Assembly (NCBI GenBank): GCA_021323635.1
Contig: JAJPKQ010000025.1
Location: 1-64,000 of the forward strand
Length of the DNA: 64,000 bases
Direction: 5' to 3'
DNA from: a bacterium
Lineage (GTDB): Bacteria; Actinomycetota; Thermoleophilia; Solirubrobacterales; Solirubrobacteraceae
Part shown: one piece after another, positions 32,401-42,129 of the stretch
How positions within the stretch are numbered: position 1 is the first letter of the stretch
How the letters are laid out: every line of letters begins with the position of its first letter
Translations under genes and position numbers: made by a program
Notes under the pieces: model-generated
Database searches by the model: none
What the model was told of the DNA's origin: nothing
The model's input: only the letters and a program-made list of their open reading frames with translations

Positions 32401-34551
32401 TTGAGCACAGTATCGGCGATCATCCCGGTCAAGGATGGCGAGCGCTACCTGCGCGAGCTGCTTGAGGCGCTCGCGCGCGAGGAGATCGACGAGGTGATCG
32501 TGATCGACTCCGGCTCGCGCGACTCCTCTATGCAGATCGCCCGCGCGGCAGGTGCGCACCTGCTCGAGATCGCCCCGGAGGAGTTCGGCCACGGGGTCAC
32601 GCGCAACCTCGGCGCCCAGGAGAGCAGAGGCGAGCTGATCTGCTTCTTGACCCAGGACTCCACGCCTTGCCCGGGCTGGCTTGCCGCCTACCGCGAGGCC
32701 TTCGCGCTCGATGAGCGCATCGGCGCCGCCTACGGCCCACACCTGCCCCGTCCCGACACCAGCCCGATGATCGCACGCGAGCTGGAGGAGTTCTTCGCCA
32801 CCTTCTCGCCGACGGGCGAGCCCGTGATCCAGGGCCCCGGCGACCCGCCCTTCCTCTCCAACGTCAACGCCTGCTACCGGCGCAGCTGCTGGCAGGAGAT
32901 CCGCTTTCGACAGGTCGCCTACGCCGAGGACCAGGCCTTTGGAGCCGACATGCTAGCCGCAGGCTGGCTGAAGGCCTACCACCCCCGCGCGGCGGTCTAC
33001 CACGCCCACGACTACCCGCCGCTCGATTTCATGCGCCGCTACTTCGACGAGTACCGCGGCCTGCGCGAGAGCGCGGGGCACATCGAGCGCCTGGCGCCGC
33101 TGCAGGCGCTGCGCCAGACCGCCACGGCGGTCGCCGCCGATCGGCGCTGGATGGCAGCTCGGCAGATGAGCGCACGCGAGCAGCTGCGCTGGAGCGCCCG
33201 CTCGGCCGCCCACCATGGCGGGCGGCGGATCTTCTCCGCCTTGGGCTCGCACGCCGCAGCGCTGCCGCCGGCGCTCGAGCGTGCGCTCTCGCTGGAGGCG
33301 CGCGACTCGCGCTCCAACGGTGGCACACCACACAACGATCGGCCGCGCACCGAGAAGGCGCCGCCGCAGCTGCCCGCGCCTGAGCGCCACCCGGCACGCC
33401 TGGAGAGCGAAAGCTACGAGGAGATGATGCGCGTCATCCACGACGGGCCCGTCCCACTCGAGGAGCCGGTCCCCGGCATGAGCGCACGCGAGCGCTTGCG
33501 GCTGGCGCTGCTGATCCCGCCCTTCAGTCGCGGCAGCGGCGGCCACAACACCCTCTTTCAGCTGCTCACGCGCCTGGAGGCGCGCGGCCACACCTGCTCG
33601 GTGTGGCTGGTTGACCCCCACAACCACCAGCGCGATGCCCGGCCTGCGCGCCTGCGCCAGGAAGTGCGCGAATACTTCGCGCCCTTGCGCGGCCCCTTCT
33701 ACAAGGGCCTCGATGCCTGGCAGGGCGCGGACATCGCGATCGCGACAGGCTGGCAGACAGTTCACGCGGCGCTCTCGCTGCCGCGCTGCCGCGCGCGCGC
33801 ATACATCGTCAACGACCACGAGCCCGACTTCTTCCCCGCCTCCGTCGAGCGCGTCCTTGCTGAGGACACCTACCGCCACGGAATCCATTGCATCGCCGCA
33901 AGCCCCTGGCTGCGCGATCTGCTGATCGAGCGCTACGGCGCAAGCGCCGACTCCTTCGAGCTTGGCGTCGACCACGGCCTCTACCGCCCGCTCGATGTCC
34001 CCCGGCGCGAGGACACCGTCATCTACTACGCACGACACGCAACGCCACGACGCGCAACACCGGTGGGGCTGATGGCGCTGGGCGAGCTCAAGCGCCGCCG
34101 GCCGCAGACCCGCATCGTCCTCTTTGGCTCAAACGAGCGCCCGCACACCACCTTCGACTACGAGCACTACCCCGTCCTCACCCTCCCTCAGCTCGCTCGC
34201 CTCTACTGCGAGGCGACGGTCGGCCTGTGCCTCTCGCTGACCAACTTCTCGCTGATGCCCAAGGAGATGCTGGCGTGCGGACTACCCTGCGTAGAGCTCG
34301 CGGGCATCAGCGCCGAGTCGATCTTCGGAGCCGACGGCGGGCCGCTTGAGCTGGCCCCGCTTGACCCCCTGCTGTTGGCGGACGCCATCGAGCGGCTGCT
34401 CGCGGATCGGGAGCTGCGCGCCCGGCGCTCGCGCCAAGGCGTCGACTTCGTAGCCTCGCACACCTGGGAGCGGGCGACCGAGGAAGTCGAGGCGGGGCTG
34501 CGCCGAGCCCTCAAAGCAAGCGAGCAAGCCCTCGCCGGGGAGCGAAGGTGA
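32401..34551 (+). CDS. Bifunctional glycosyltransferase (GT2 rhamnosyltransferase-like + GT4)
   Basis: The 716-residue protein (TTG start) carries two catalytic domains. Residues 1 to about 270 are GT2: VSAIIPVKDGERYLRELLEAL, IDSGSRDSSMQIARAAG, FGHGVTRNLGAQESRGELICFLTQDSTPC, and YAEDQAFGADML, most like rhamnosyltransferases. A disordered Pro/Arg/Glu-rich linker covers about 300-355. Residues about 360-716 are a GT-B domain like the WsaF group: LIPPFSRGSGGHNTLFQLLTRL, NDHEPDFFP, and SLTNFSLMPKEMLACGLPCVEL with the nucleotide-binding Glu. It starts five bases after the coiled-coil gene. Probably adds two or more sugars to the exported chain. Confidence 0.9.
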   Translation: MSTVSAIIPVKDGERYLRELLEALAREEIDEVIVIDSGSRDSSMQIARAAGAHLLEIAPEEFGHGVTRNLGAQESRGELICFLTQDSTPCPGWLAAYREAFALDERIGAAYGPHLPRPDTSPMIARELEEFFATFSPTGEPVIQGPGDPPFLSNVNACYRRSCWQEIRFRQVAYAEDQAFGADMLAAGWLKAYHPRAAVYHAHDYPPLDFMRRYFDEYRGLRESAGHIERLAPLQALRQTATAVAADRRWMAARQMSAREQLRWSARSAAHHGGRRIFSALGSHAAALPPALERALSLEARDSRSNGGTPHNDRPRTEKAPPQLPAPERHPARLESESYEEMMRVIHDGPVPLEEPVPGMSARERLRLALLIPPFSRGSGGHNTLFQLLTRLEARGHTCSVWLVDPHNHQRDARPARLRQEVREYFAPLRGPFYKGLDAWQGADIAIATGWQTVHAALSLPRCRARAYIVNDHEPDFFPASVERVLAEDTYRHGIHCIAASPWLRDLLIERYGASADSFELGVDHGLYRPLDVPRREDTVIYYARHATPRRATPVGLMALGELKRRRPQTRIVLFGSNERPHTTFDYEHYPVLTLPQLARLYCEATVGLCLSLTNFSLMPKEMLACGLPCVELAGISAESIFGADGGPLELAPLDPLLLADAIERLLADRELRARRSRQGVDFVASHTWERATEEVEAGLRRALKASEQALAGERR

Positions 34552-34579
34552 CCGCCCAACGGAAGGCGCGATACCGCTC

Positions 34580-37009
34580 TTGACGAGCCCTTGGGGAAAC
34601 ATTGTCGCGATCGCGGCGACGCCGATCGCAATAGCGCTGCTTGCGGGTGGGAATGGCCTGCTTGTGCAGCGAATCAGCGGCGGCCGGATCTCATCGAAGC
34701 TGGCCATCCCCAGCGGCTACTGCCTGGCAATCGTCCTCTCGCTCGCCGCGTTCAGCGCACATCTGGGCGACGAGCTCGCGCTGCCCGTGGTGATCGCATG
34801 CGCGCTGCTTGGTTTCCTCCTCGGCCGCGCTCGCCTGCGCTCGCTCTTTGCCGAGCCCGCGCCACTGCTGGTCGGGGCTGCGACGTATGTCCTCTTCAAC
34901 GCCAGCGTGATCCTCTCCGGCCACTGGACCTGGACCGGGTACAACTTCTCAAACGACTCGGCAGCCGAGCTGCTGCTCACGGTCCACCTGCAGGCGCACG
35001 GCACAGTCTCCGCCCCAGGGCTGCCCGGTACGGCAGGTAAGACAATCAGCGACTACCTTGCCAGCGGCTACCCCCTTGGCTCGCAGTCGCTCCTCGGTGT
35101 CGTCAGCGGGGCTCTTGGCGTGCCACCTCTCGTCGACTGGCAGGCCTTCATCTCCTCAAGCCTCGCAGTCGCAGCCATGGCCGCATCGACGCTCTCGGAG
35201 CGCACTATGGGCAAGCTGCTCTCGGCGCTGGCCGGATTCGCGGCCGTGGCGAGCGCCTTGGTCTACCAATATGCCCTCCAGGGGGAGATCAAGGAGCTCG
35301 CAACTCTGACCGGCATCATCTGCGCAATCGCGGTCCTGCGCGAGGCGCTCATCGCCGATGAGCCGCATCCAATCCGCCTAGCTGTGGTCGGACTGCCGCT
35401 TGCCGCCATTTTGGCGACCTACAGCGCGGCTGGAATCCCCTACGTGGGAGCGATCGCTGCGGCGGCGCTCGTCGGGCTGCTCGTCGCGCATCCGCCGCCT
35501 TGGCTGCTCGCGGCTGCGCGCCCGCTTCTGCTCGGGGCGCTTGCCGCCCTCGCCCTGCTGGCCGTTCTGGCCATCCCGACTCTGCTCTCCATAGCGACCT
35601 TCATCCACACGGCGGTGAGCGGCTACAGCGGACCAGCTGCGAGCGCGCCCGCTCTCGGACCGCTGCTGAGGCCACTGCCGCTGAGCGAGATCAGCGGCAT
35701 CTGGCTCTTCGGCGATTTTCGCGTGCCTGTGCCAAGCGGAGCTGCGGGGACGCTCACGACGCTCCTCACCGTGATCGTGCTGCTGGCGATGATCCCGGGC
35801 GTCATGCGAGCGGTGGAGGCTCGCGAGCCCGGTCCCGTGATGGGGGCTGTGGCCAACGGTCTGGTGCTGGCGATCATCTACCCGCGGGTGGTGCCCTACG
35901 CCCAGGCAAAGATACTGATGATCGCAAGTCCCGTGGTTCTGCTCATCGCGCTGCAGGCATTCACAGCGGCAGGCAGGGCACACTGGCGGCTGCTCGCGGC
36001 GGCGGGCGCGACCGGAGTCCTTGCCGCGATCCTCGCCTCGGACGCGTTCGCCTACCATCTGTGGCCCCTCGGACCGACGGCGCGAATGACCGCACTGAGC
36101 AGCCTGAGCAAGCGTGTGCAGGGGCGAGGGCCGGTCCTCGACAGCGAGTTCGAGCAGTTCGCCAAGCTCGTCACCACCCCCATCGATCTCATCGATGGGC
36201 CCGACCCGGAATCTCCGCTTCCGCTCGAACTGACTGCACCGCAGCCGGAGTACGACCATTCTTTCGATCTCAGCGAAGAGAAGCTCTCCTACGTTGAGTC
36301 TTTTCCCTACATCATCATCCGCCGCTCGCCTGTCGCCAGTCGACCTCCTGCCAACTTCAGGCTCGTAGCTCGCAATCGATATTACGAACTGTGGAAGCGT
36401 TATGAAGCCCTCAAGGTCATCGCCCAGCGGCCGCTCGTCGCGCATCAGGAGAGCTCGATCCAGGCAGCTCGGCTGCCGGAGTGCAGCGAAGTGAGCAAGA
36501 TCGCCCAAGCGGCACCGGCCGACAGCAACCTCGTAGCCGCCGTCCCCCCTCCGAGCAGCGGTTTTGCAATTGCATCTGTCTCCCATTCACCCGGCTGGGT
36601 GGCGGGCGGAGAATTTCCCGGCGGAGTGGCAACCACCACTCCGGGACGGGCAGAGGGCAGCTTGACGCTGAGTGATGGCGGAAGCTACAGGCTCTGGCTA
36701 CAGGGGAATTTTCCACGACGCGTTGCAGTTCTGGTCGATGGCCACAGAGTCGGAGCGGTACAGGAAACCGACAGCCCGATGGGATGGCTGAGCGTCGGAG
36801 TGACCGACTTGCAGCCGGGTCGGCACATCCTCACCATTGTTCGCCCCGGCGGAGGGCTCGGTCCCGGAAACGGAGACACGCAGGCGACAATCGGGGCTCT
36901 GGTCGCCATCCGCTCGCCTGAAGCTCCACGGCTTGTGCGGGTCTCAAAGAGCGACTGGCGCTCGCTCTGCGCCCTTCCTGCGGAGTGGATCGAGACCGTC
37001 TACCCGTGA
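34580..37009 (+). CDS. Large membrane protein with C-terminal sugar-binding-like domain
   Basis: The 809-residue protein (TTG start, weak GGAAGG upstream) has about 12-14 hydrophobic helices in residues 1-500, then a soluble extracytoplasmic region of about 300 residues. The first exterior loop carries ASVILSGHWTWTGYNFSNDSAAELLLTVHLQAHG, with acidic residues placed as in GT-C glycosyltransferases. The C-terminal part (GFAIASVSHSPGWVAGGEFPGGVATTTPGRAEGSLTLSD...) looks like a beta-sandwich carbohydrate-binding module. I cannot name a family. Codon use is less G+C-rich than its neighbours. A role as polyprenyl-phosphate-dependent glycosyltransferase acting outside the cell is a reasonable guess only. 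Confidence 0.8.
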   Translation: MTSPWGNIVAIAATPIAIALLAGGNGLLVQRISGGRISSKLAIPSGYCLAIVLSLAAFSAHLGDELALPVVIACALLGFLLGRARLRSLFAEPAPLLVGAATYVLFNASVILSGHWTWTGYNFSNDSAAELLLTVHLQAHGTVSAPGLPGTAGKTISDYLASGYPLGSQSLLGVVSGALGVPPLVDWQAFISSSLAVAAMAASTLSERTMGKLLSALAGFAAVASALVYQYALQGEIKELATLTGIICAIAVLREALIADEPHPIRLAVVGLPLAAILATYSAAGIPYVGAIAAAALVGLLVAHPPPWLLAAARPLLLGALAALALLAVLAIPTLLSIATFIHTAVSGYSGPAASAPALGPLLRPLPLSEISGIWLFGDFRVPVPSGAAGTLTTLLTVIVLLAMIPGVMRAVEAREPGPVMGAVANGLVLAIIYPRVVPYAQAKILMIASPVVLLIALQAFTAAGRAHWRLLAAAGATGVLAAILASDAFAYHLWPLGPTARMTALSSLSKRVQGRGPVLDSEFEQFAKLVTTPIDLIDGPDPESPLPLELTAPQPEYDHSFDLSEEKLSYVESFPYIIIRRSPVASRPPANFRLVARNRYYELWKRYEALKVIAQRPLVAHQESSIQAARLPECSEVSKIAQAAPADSNLVAAVPPPSSGFAIASVSHSPGWVAGGEFPGGVATTTPGRAEGSLTLSDGGSYRLWLQGNFPRRVAVLVDGHRVGAVQETDSPMGWLSVGVTDLQPGRHILTIVRPGGGLGPGNGDTQATIGALVAIRSPEAPRLVRVSKSDWRSLCALPAEWIETVYP

Positions 37010-37057
37010 TCGGCCGATCGAAGCGCCCGGCTGCCGGCCCTCATGCTCCCCGACTCG

Positions 37058-38308
37058 CTACCGCCTCAGCCCGATGATGCTGAGCAAAAACGACGAGAAG
37101 ATGATCTGGATGCCCACGATCAGCAGCGTCGCGCCGACCAGGGCGATGCGTTCATCGGAGAGCGAGCCGAAGCCGTGGGAAATCCAGGTTGCAAGCATCA
37201 GCCCTCCGAGCGCCAGCCCGGCGAGTATGAACAGGCTTCCGAGCATCAGCCCGTGCTCGAGGCGCAGACGTGAACGAGCCCAGTCGAACCATTGCTCGCG
37301 CTCGCCCATGAAGTAGGTGCCGTAGGCGTGCGCGCAGAGCCCAAGCGCAAGCACCTGGATGCCTACTATCGTCAGCAGCGCGCCGCCGATCAGCGCGTGT
37401 ATGCCCCACGCACGGCCGAAGACGTCAAGACCGCCGCCCACGACGCCCATGATCAGCGCGCCGAGGATCGCCAGCAGCAGCCCTGGGAGGATGAACAGGT
37501 GCGTCGGGCTGTGCACGAGCAGGTAGCGCAGATGCCGCCAGCCATCGCGGAAGGAGGAGAGCTTGGACTCCCCCCCGCGCGGATGGTAGGTGATCGGCAC
37601 CTCCGCGATCCGCAGGCGCTCCTTGGACGCTCGCACCACCATCTCGGAGGCAAACTCCATGCCCGTGGCGCGCAGGTCCAGCCGCGGCAGGACATCACTG
37701 CGCAGCGCGCGCATCCCGCAGTGGGCATCGCTCACGCCCGTCTTGAAGAAGAGGTTGAGGATGCCCGTCAGAATCGGGTTGCCGATGTAGCGATGAAGCC
37801 ACGGCATCGCGCCGGGCTGGATGTCATCCATGCGATCGCCCATCACCAGCTCCGCGCCCTCATCGAGCTGCGCGATGAAGCGCGGGATGTCACCGAAGTC
37901 ATAGGTCAGGTCGGCATCGGCCATCACGATGTAGCGGCCGCGCGCCTCGGCGAAGCCCGTCAGGTAGGCGCGGCCGTAGCCGCGCCGGGGCTCCGCCACC
38001 ACGCGCGCCCCAGCCTCGCGGGCCAGCCGCGCGGAGTCATCCTCAGAGCCGTTGTCCACCACGATCACCTCCGCCGTGCGCCGCCCTCGCCCACCCCCTG
38101 CGTCCGGCGTCTCGCCGTGGCCCGCTCTATTACAAGCGCCGTCGCTCGCAAGGCCCATCCGCTCGAGCGCCGCCCAGGCGGCGCCCACGCAGCGCTCGAT
38201 GTTCTGCTCCTCATTGAGGCAGGGGATCACGACAGAGACCAGCGGCGCGGAGTCCTCCTCCTGCGCGCTCCCCGCTGATCGGGCCTGCTCGTGCGTTTCT
38301 GTGCTCAT
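37058..38308 (-). CDS. GT2 dolichyl-phosphate-mannose-synthase-like membrane glycosyltransferase
   Basis: The 416-residue protein has a GT-A domain: PLVSVVIPCLNEEQNIERCVGAAW, VIVVDNGSEDDSARLAREAGARVVAEPRRGYGRAYLTGF, IVMADADLTYDFGD (DxD), AELVMGDRM, SDAHCGMRALRSDVL, and the GGESKLSSFRDGWRHLRYLL segment. An insertion of about 25 Gly/Arg-rich residues interrupts the domain near residue 60. Four hydrophobic helices follow at the C-terminus. It likely transfers a sugar to polyprenyl phosphate on the inner face of the membrane, making a donor for membrane glycosyltransferases. Start alternatives are ATG 38308 or 38323. Convergent with the 809-residue membrane protein. Confidence 0.9.
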   Translation of the reverse strand: MSTETHEQARSAGSAQEEDSAPLVSVVIPCLNEEQNIERCVGAAWAALERMGLASDGACNRAGHGETPDAGGGRGRRTAEVIVVDNGSEDDSARLAREAGARVVAEPRRGYGRAYLTGFAEARGRYIVMADADLTYDFGDIPRFIAQLDEGAELVMGDRMDDIQPGAMPWLHRYIGNPILTGILNLFFKTGVSDAHCGMRALRSDVLPRLDLRATGMEFASEMVVRASKERLRIAEVPITYHPRGGESKLSSFRDGWRHLRYLLVHSPTHLFILPGLLLAILGALIMGVVGGGLDVFGRAWGIHALIGGALLTIVGIQVLALGLCAHAYGTYFMGEREQWFDWARSRLRLEHGLMLGSLFILAGLALGGLMLATWISHGFGSLSDERIALVGATLLIVGIQIIFSSFLLSIIGLRR

Positions 38309-38488
38309 CTGTTTCACGGCCATCCTCTGCCGGGCATGGTCGCGCCCACTCGGCAGCAGTCTACGCGGGCACTCTCCGGCATCGACACCCTCTAAACACT
38401 TCCGCCGCCCGATGGTGGCGCAATGCCGGCGCGCCGCAGCTGCCGGGTGCGCCCGGCGCACACATGCGATCTGACACTCTACCGCCAA

Positions 38489-39655
38489 ATGCGCATCTGC
38501 ATCGTCTATGACTGCCTCTACCCCTACACCGTCGGCGGCGCCGAGCGCTGGTATCGCGAGCTTGCCGAGCGCCTTGTGGCAGAAGGGCACGATGTCACCT
38601 ACCTCACGCTGCGCCAGTGGGAGCGCGGGGCGAGGCTCGATCTGGACCCGCGCATCTCGGTCCACGCTGTGGGCCCACGGATGGCCCTTTATACGGGCGA
38701 TCGCCGGCGCATCCTGCCGCCGCTGCGGTTCGGGAGCGGCGTGCTCGCGCACCTCCTGCGCCACGGTCACCGCTATGAGGTCGTCTACACCGCCTCCTTC
38801 CCCTACTTCTCGCTGCTTGCCGCGGGAGTCGCTGCCCGCCTGTACCGCTACCGGTTGGTGGTCGACTGGCACGAGGTCTGGAGCGAGGCCTACTGGCGCG
38901 AGTATCTCGGCCCGCTCGGTGGGCGCATCGGTCATGCCGTGCAGCGCCTCTGCGCGCGCATCCCTCAACGCGCTTTCTGCTTCTCGCGCCTCTATGCGCA
39001 GCGCCTCCGCGCCGAGGGCATGCGCGGCGAGCTGACGATCCTGCGCGGCCAGTATCAGCCAAGCGGCCGGACGCCTTCAGCGCCCGCGAGCACCACCGAC
39101 GAGCAGGGGGCGGGCGCGCCCGTGCTCTTCGCAGGGCGCATGATCCCGGAGAAGCAGGTGCTGCTGGGACTCGAGGCCGTCGCGATCGCCCGCGCGCGCC
39201 TGCCCGAGCTGCAGGCGTGCTTCTTCGGCGAGGGTCCCCAGCGCCGGGCGCTGCTTGCGCGAATCGAGCGGCTCGGGCTCGCCGATTGCGTCAGCGCCCC
39301 GGGCTTCGTCTCGGCGGAGGTCCTTGCCGCAGCGATGCGAGGCGCCCTCTGCCTGCTGCTGCCCTCGCGCCGCGAGGGCTACGGCAAGGTCGTTGTCGAG
39401 GCCGCAGCGTTTGGAACGCCCAGCATCGTCGTCGCAGGGCAAGACAATGCTGCAACCGAGCTGATCGAGGATGGTGTCAACGGCTTCCTCGTCACAGCCG
39501 CCGACCCGCACCAGCTCTCCGGCGCGATCATCCGCGTCAAAGAGCTCGGAGCCGGGCTGCGAGGCTCCACGCGGCGGTGGTTTAGCGAAAATGAGTCAGA
39601 GCTGGCGCTCGAGAGCTCGCTTGAGCGCGTGCTTGCGAGCTTTCGCTCAAGCTGA
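38489..39655 (+). CDS. Family 4 glycosyltransferase
   Basis: The 388-residue GT-B enzyme starts at MRICIVYDCLYPYTVGGAERWYRELAERL. The C-terminal nucleotide-sugar domain is clear: APVLFAGRMIPEKQVLLGLEAVAIARARLPELQACFFGEGPQ, CVSAPGFVSAEVLAAAMRGALCLLLPSRREGYGKVVVEAAAFGTPSIVV, with the EX7E motif (E in REGYG and E in VEAAAFG). Further upstream residues in the open frame are Arg/Cys-rich and not protein-like. Convergent with the DegT gene, 20 bases away. Donor unknown. Confidence 0.9.
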   Translation: MRICIVYDCLYPYTVGGAERWYRELAERLVAEGHDVTYLTLRQWERGARLDLDPRISVHAVGPRMALYTGDRRRILPPLRFGSGVLAHLLRHGHRYEVVYTASFPYFSLLAAGVAARLYRYRLVVDWHEVWSEAYWREYLGPLGGRIGHAVQRLCARIPQRAFCFSRLYAQRLRAEGMRGELTILRGQYQPSGRTPSAPASTTDEQGAGAPVLFAGRMIPEKQVLLGLEAVAIARARLPELQACFFGEGPQRRALLARIERLGLADCVSAPGFVSAEVLAAAMRGALCLLLPSRREGYGKVVVEAAAFGTPSIVVAGQDNAATELIEDGVNGFLVTAADPHQLSGAIIRVKELGAGLRGSTRRWFSENESELALESSLERVLASFRSS

Positions 39656-39675
39656 GCCCACCGGCGCGCGGGAGC

Positions 39676-40800
39676 TCACCGCAGCGCCTCCGCGACACAG
39701 CCGCTCACCGCAGCGGCCTGCTCGGCTGAGAGCACAGGGCTGATCGGGATCGCCAGGTGGGTGCGAGCGGCCTCGTCGGTCCCGGGCAGGCTGGCGCCCG
39801 CCGCATAGGCGGCCATCGCCGGCTGGCGATGGACGGGCGTGCGGTAGTAGGCCCGCTGGCCGTGGCCGGCCGCAGCAAGTGCGCCTGCCACCTGCTGCAC
39901 CCTGTCTGAGCGAATCACATAGAGATGCCATGCGGGCTCGGCCCCGGGTGTCGGCTCGGGCAATGCGACCAGCTCGCCCAGCCCCGCCTGCTCGTAATGG
40001 CGCGCGGCCTCTCGCCGGCCTTCAGCCCAGGCCTCTAGATGGGGCAGCTGCACGCGCAGCACCGCCGCCTGCAGCTCATCCAGTCGTGAGTTGTAGCCGA
40101 TCGCCTCGTAGCTCTGCTTGTCGCGCGAGCCGTGGAAGCGAAGCATCCGCGCGCGCTCGGCGAGCTCGTCGTCGCCGGTTGTGATCGCGCCCCCGTCGCC
40201 GATGCAGCCGAGGTTCTTTGAGGGGAAGAAGCTGAAGGTCGCGATGCGCCCGATCGCGCCCGCGCGTCCCTGTGTCGAGCGCGAGCCGGCAGCCTGCGCT
40301 GCGTCCTCTACCACCGGCACCCCAAGCGCTTCGATCTCGCGCACAGGGGCGATGTTGCCGAACAGGTGCACGGCGATGACCGCCTTCGTGCGGCTGCTCA
40401 TCACAGCGCGGACGCTCTCGGCCGTCAGGCAGAAGGTCTCGGGGTCGATGTCGCAGAAGACCGGTGTGGCTCCGGTCGGTGGAATCGCCTCCGCGCTCGC
40501 ATAGAAGGTGAAGGAGGGCACGATCACCTCGTCGCCCGGGCCGACGCCGAGCGCGCGCAGGGCGATCGTGATGGCGTCGGTCCCATTGGCGACGCCGATC
40601 GCGTGGCGAACGCCGCAGTAGTCGGCAAGCTCGCGCTCGAAGGCCTCCACATTGGGGCCGAGGATGAAACGCCCGGAGTCGAGCACGCCGAGCATCGCCG
40701 CGCGAAGCTGATCGCGCAGCGCAGCACGCGGCGTCTCGGTGTCAAAGAGCGGCACGCCTTCGCGTCTCTGATCTTCATCACTCCGCGCAGCGCCAGACAT
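39676..40800 (-). CDS. DegT/DnrJ/EryC1-family sugar aminotransferase (second copy)
   Basis: The 374-residue PLP enzyme has GVANGTDAITIALRALGVGPGDEVIVPSFTFYASAEAI, CDIDPETFCL, PVVEDAAQAAGS, and SFFPSKNLGCIGDGGAITT with the Schiff-base Lys. The sequence is much closer to standard DegT sugar aminotransferases (3- or 4-keto-sugar type) than the copy at 22.4 kb, and its codon use matches the high-G+C chromosome. MSGAARSDED is the chosen start, with TATAAC nine bases upstream (40810-40815); an upstream in-frame GTG/ATG is less likely. It implies an amino-sugar in the native glycan. Confidence 0.92.
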   Translation of the reverse strand: MSGAARSDEDQRREGVPLFDTETPRAALRDQLRAAMLGVLDSGRFILGPNVEAFERELADYCGVRHAIGVANGTDAITIALRALGVGPGDEVIVPSFTFYASAEAIPPTGATPVFCDIDPETFCLTAESVRAVMSSRTKAVIAVHLFGNIAPVREIEALGVPVVEDAAQAAGSRSTQGRAGAIGRIATFSFFPSKNLGCIGDGGAITTGDDELAERARMLRFHGSRDKQSYEAIGYNSRLDELQAAVLRVQLPHLEAWAEGRREAARHYEQAGLGELVALPEPTPGAEPAWHLYVIRSDRVQQVAGALAAAGHGQRAYYRTPVHRQPAMAAYAAGASLPGTDEAARTHLAIPISPVLSAEQAAAVSGCVAEALR

Positions 40801-40863
40801 ATGCCGCGGGTTATACCTGGCCGTCGGGGCGATCCGCGCACCCGCGCGCGATGGCAAGAGACG

Positions 40864-42033
40864 CTATGGCCCCTCCAGCCAGCTCCCCGGCACGCCGCCT
40901 AAGCCAAGCGCGCGCGCATAGCTTGCCAGCGTAAGCTCCGCGGTCCGCCGCCAGGAGAAGAGCGCAGCGCGCGCCCGACCGGCACCGCGCAGGCGCTCGC
41001 GCAGCCGCTCGTCCCAGATCAGCGCTTCGACCGCGCCTGCGATCGCATCGACATCGCGCGGATCAAAGAGGATCGCCGCATCACCTGCGACCTCCGGCAG
41101 CGACGAGGCCGTCGAGCAGGCCACCGGAACCCCGCGGGCCATCGCTTCGAGCACAGGCAGCCCGAAGCCCTCATACAGCGACGGAAAGATGAAGCCGGCG
41201 CTCGCCGACCACAGACCCTCCAGCTCCTGCGCCGACAGCCACCCGAGCAGACGCAGGTCCTCCGCCACGCCAAGGGAGCGCGCTCGCTGCAGCAGCTGCT
41301 CCTCAAGCCAGGTGCGGTAGCCCGGCACGATCAGCAGCGGGCGGCGCCCTGCCTCGATGCGCTCAAGCGCCTCGATCAGCGCCAGCAGGTTCTTGTGCGG
41401 ACGCTTTGCCGAGAGCGAGAGCAGCAGGCGTCGCTCGCCGAGGTCAAAGCGCCTCCGCAGCTCCTGCTCGGGCATCGGCTCCTGGCGCTGCACCGAGCCG
41501 ATGCCGAGCGGAACGACATCGATGCGCTCTGAGCCGATGCCGATCAGCTCCTCGATGTCGCGTTTGGTGCTCTGGGAGTCCGCGATCACGCGCCCTGAGC
41601 GCCGCGCGGCCAGCGGCACGAGCACGCGCATGCCGGCCGCCAGCATGCCCGCATGCGCTTCGGGATAGCGCGCGTAGATCAGGTCGTGGATCGTGGTCAG
41701 CCGCACGCAGCGCGAGAGGGCGGGAGCGGTCGAGCCGAGGCTGTGCATGAGGTCGAGCCGCGCCCGTCCGGCGGCGATCGGCAGCAGCATCTGCTCGCCC
41801 AGCGCCCACTGCCAGCGGGCGCGCGCGCGGATCGGCAGCGGCCACACCGCCACTCCTGGTGGCAGCAGCTCGCCGCCCTCCGCCACGTGCGCAGCCGCCT
41901 CGCGGTTCACGAACGCGGTAAGCGCCAGCCCGGGCGCAAGCTCGGCGATCGCACGGATCTGCTCGCGGGCGGCAACCTCCATGCCGCCCGTCTCCCCCGG
42001 AACGAGAAAGATCAGGTTGAAGCCCACGTGCAT
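40864..42033 (-). CDS. Family 4 glycosyltransferase
   Basis: The 389-residue enzyme begins MHVGFNLIFLVPGETGGMEVAAREQIRAI. Features: HSLGSTAPALSRCVRLTTIHDLIY, IADSQSTKRDIEELIGIGSERIDVVPLGIG, LLLSLSAKRPHKNLLALIEALERI, and SAGFIFPSLYEGFGLPVLEAMARGVPVACSTASSLPEVAGDAAILFDPRD with the EX7E motif. Similar to mannosyltransferases of the WbaZ type. ATG 42033 is preferred to GTG 42042 because TAGCCT (42043-42048) directly abuts the latter and sits nine bases from the ATG. Divergent from a paralogous GT4 gene. Confidence 0.92.
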   Translation of the reverse strand: MHVGFNLIFLVPGETGGMEVAAREQIRAIAELAPGLALTAFVNREAAAHVAEGGELLPPGVAVWPLPIRARARWQWALGEQMLLPIAAGRARLDLMHSLGSTAPALSRCVRLTTIHDLIYARYPEAHAGMLAAGMRVLVPLAARRSGRVIADSQSTKRDIEELIGIGSERIDVVPLGIGSVQRQEPMPEQELRRRFDLGERRLLLSLSAKRPHKNLLALIEALERIEAGRRPLLIVPGYRTWLEEQLLQRARSLGVAEDLRLLGWLSAQELEGLWSASAGFIFPSLYEGFGLPVLEAMARGVPVACSTASSLPEVAGDAAILFDPRDVDAIAGAVEALIWDERLRERLRGAGRARAALFSWRRTAELTLASYARALGLGGVPGSWLEGP

Positions 42034-42129
42034 CGCAGCCACAGGCTAGGCTCAAGCTCGCATCGGCGTGGCGAGGACATCTGCGAAGCTTTGCCGGCCT
42101 TGCCCGCCCTGCGCCCCGGAGGACCAGCC

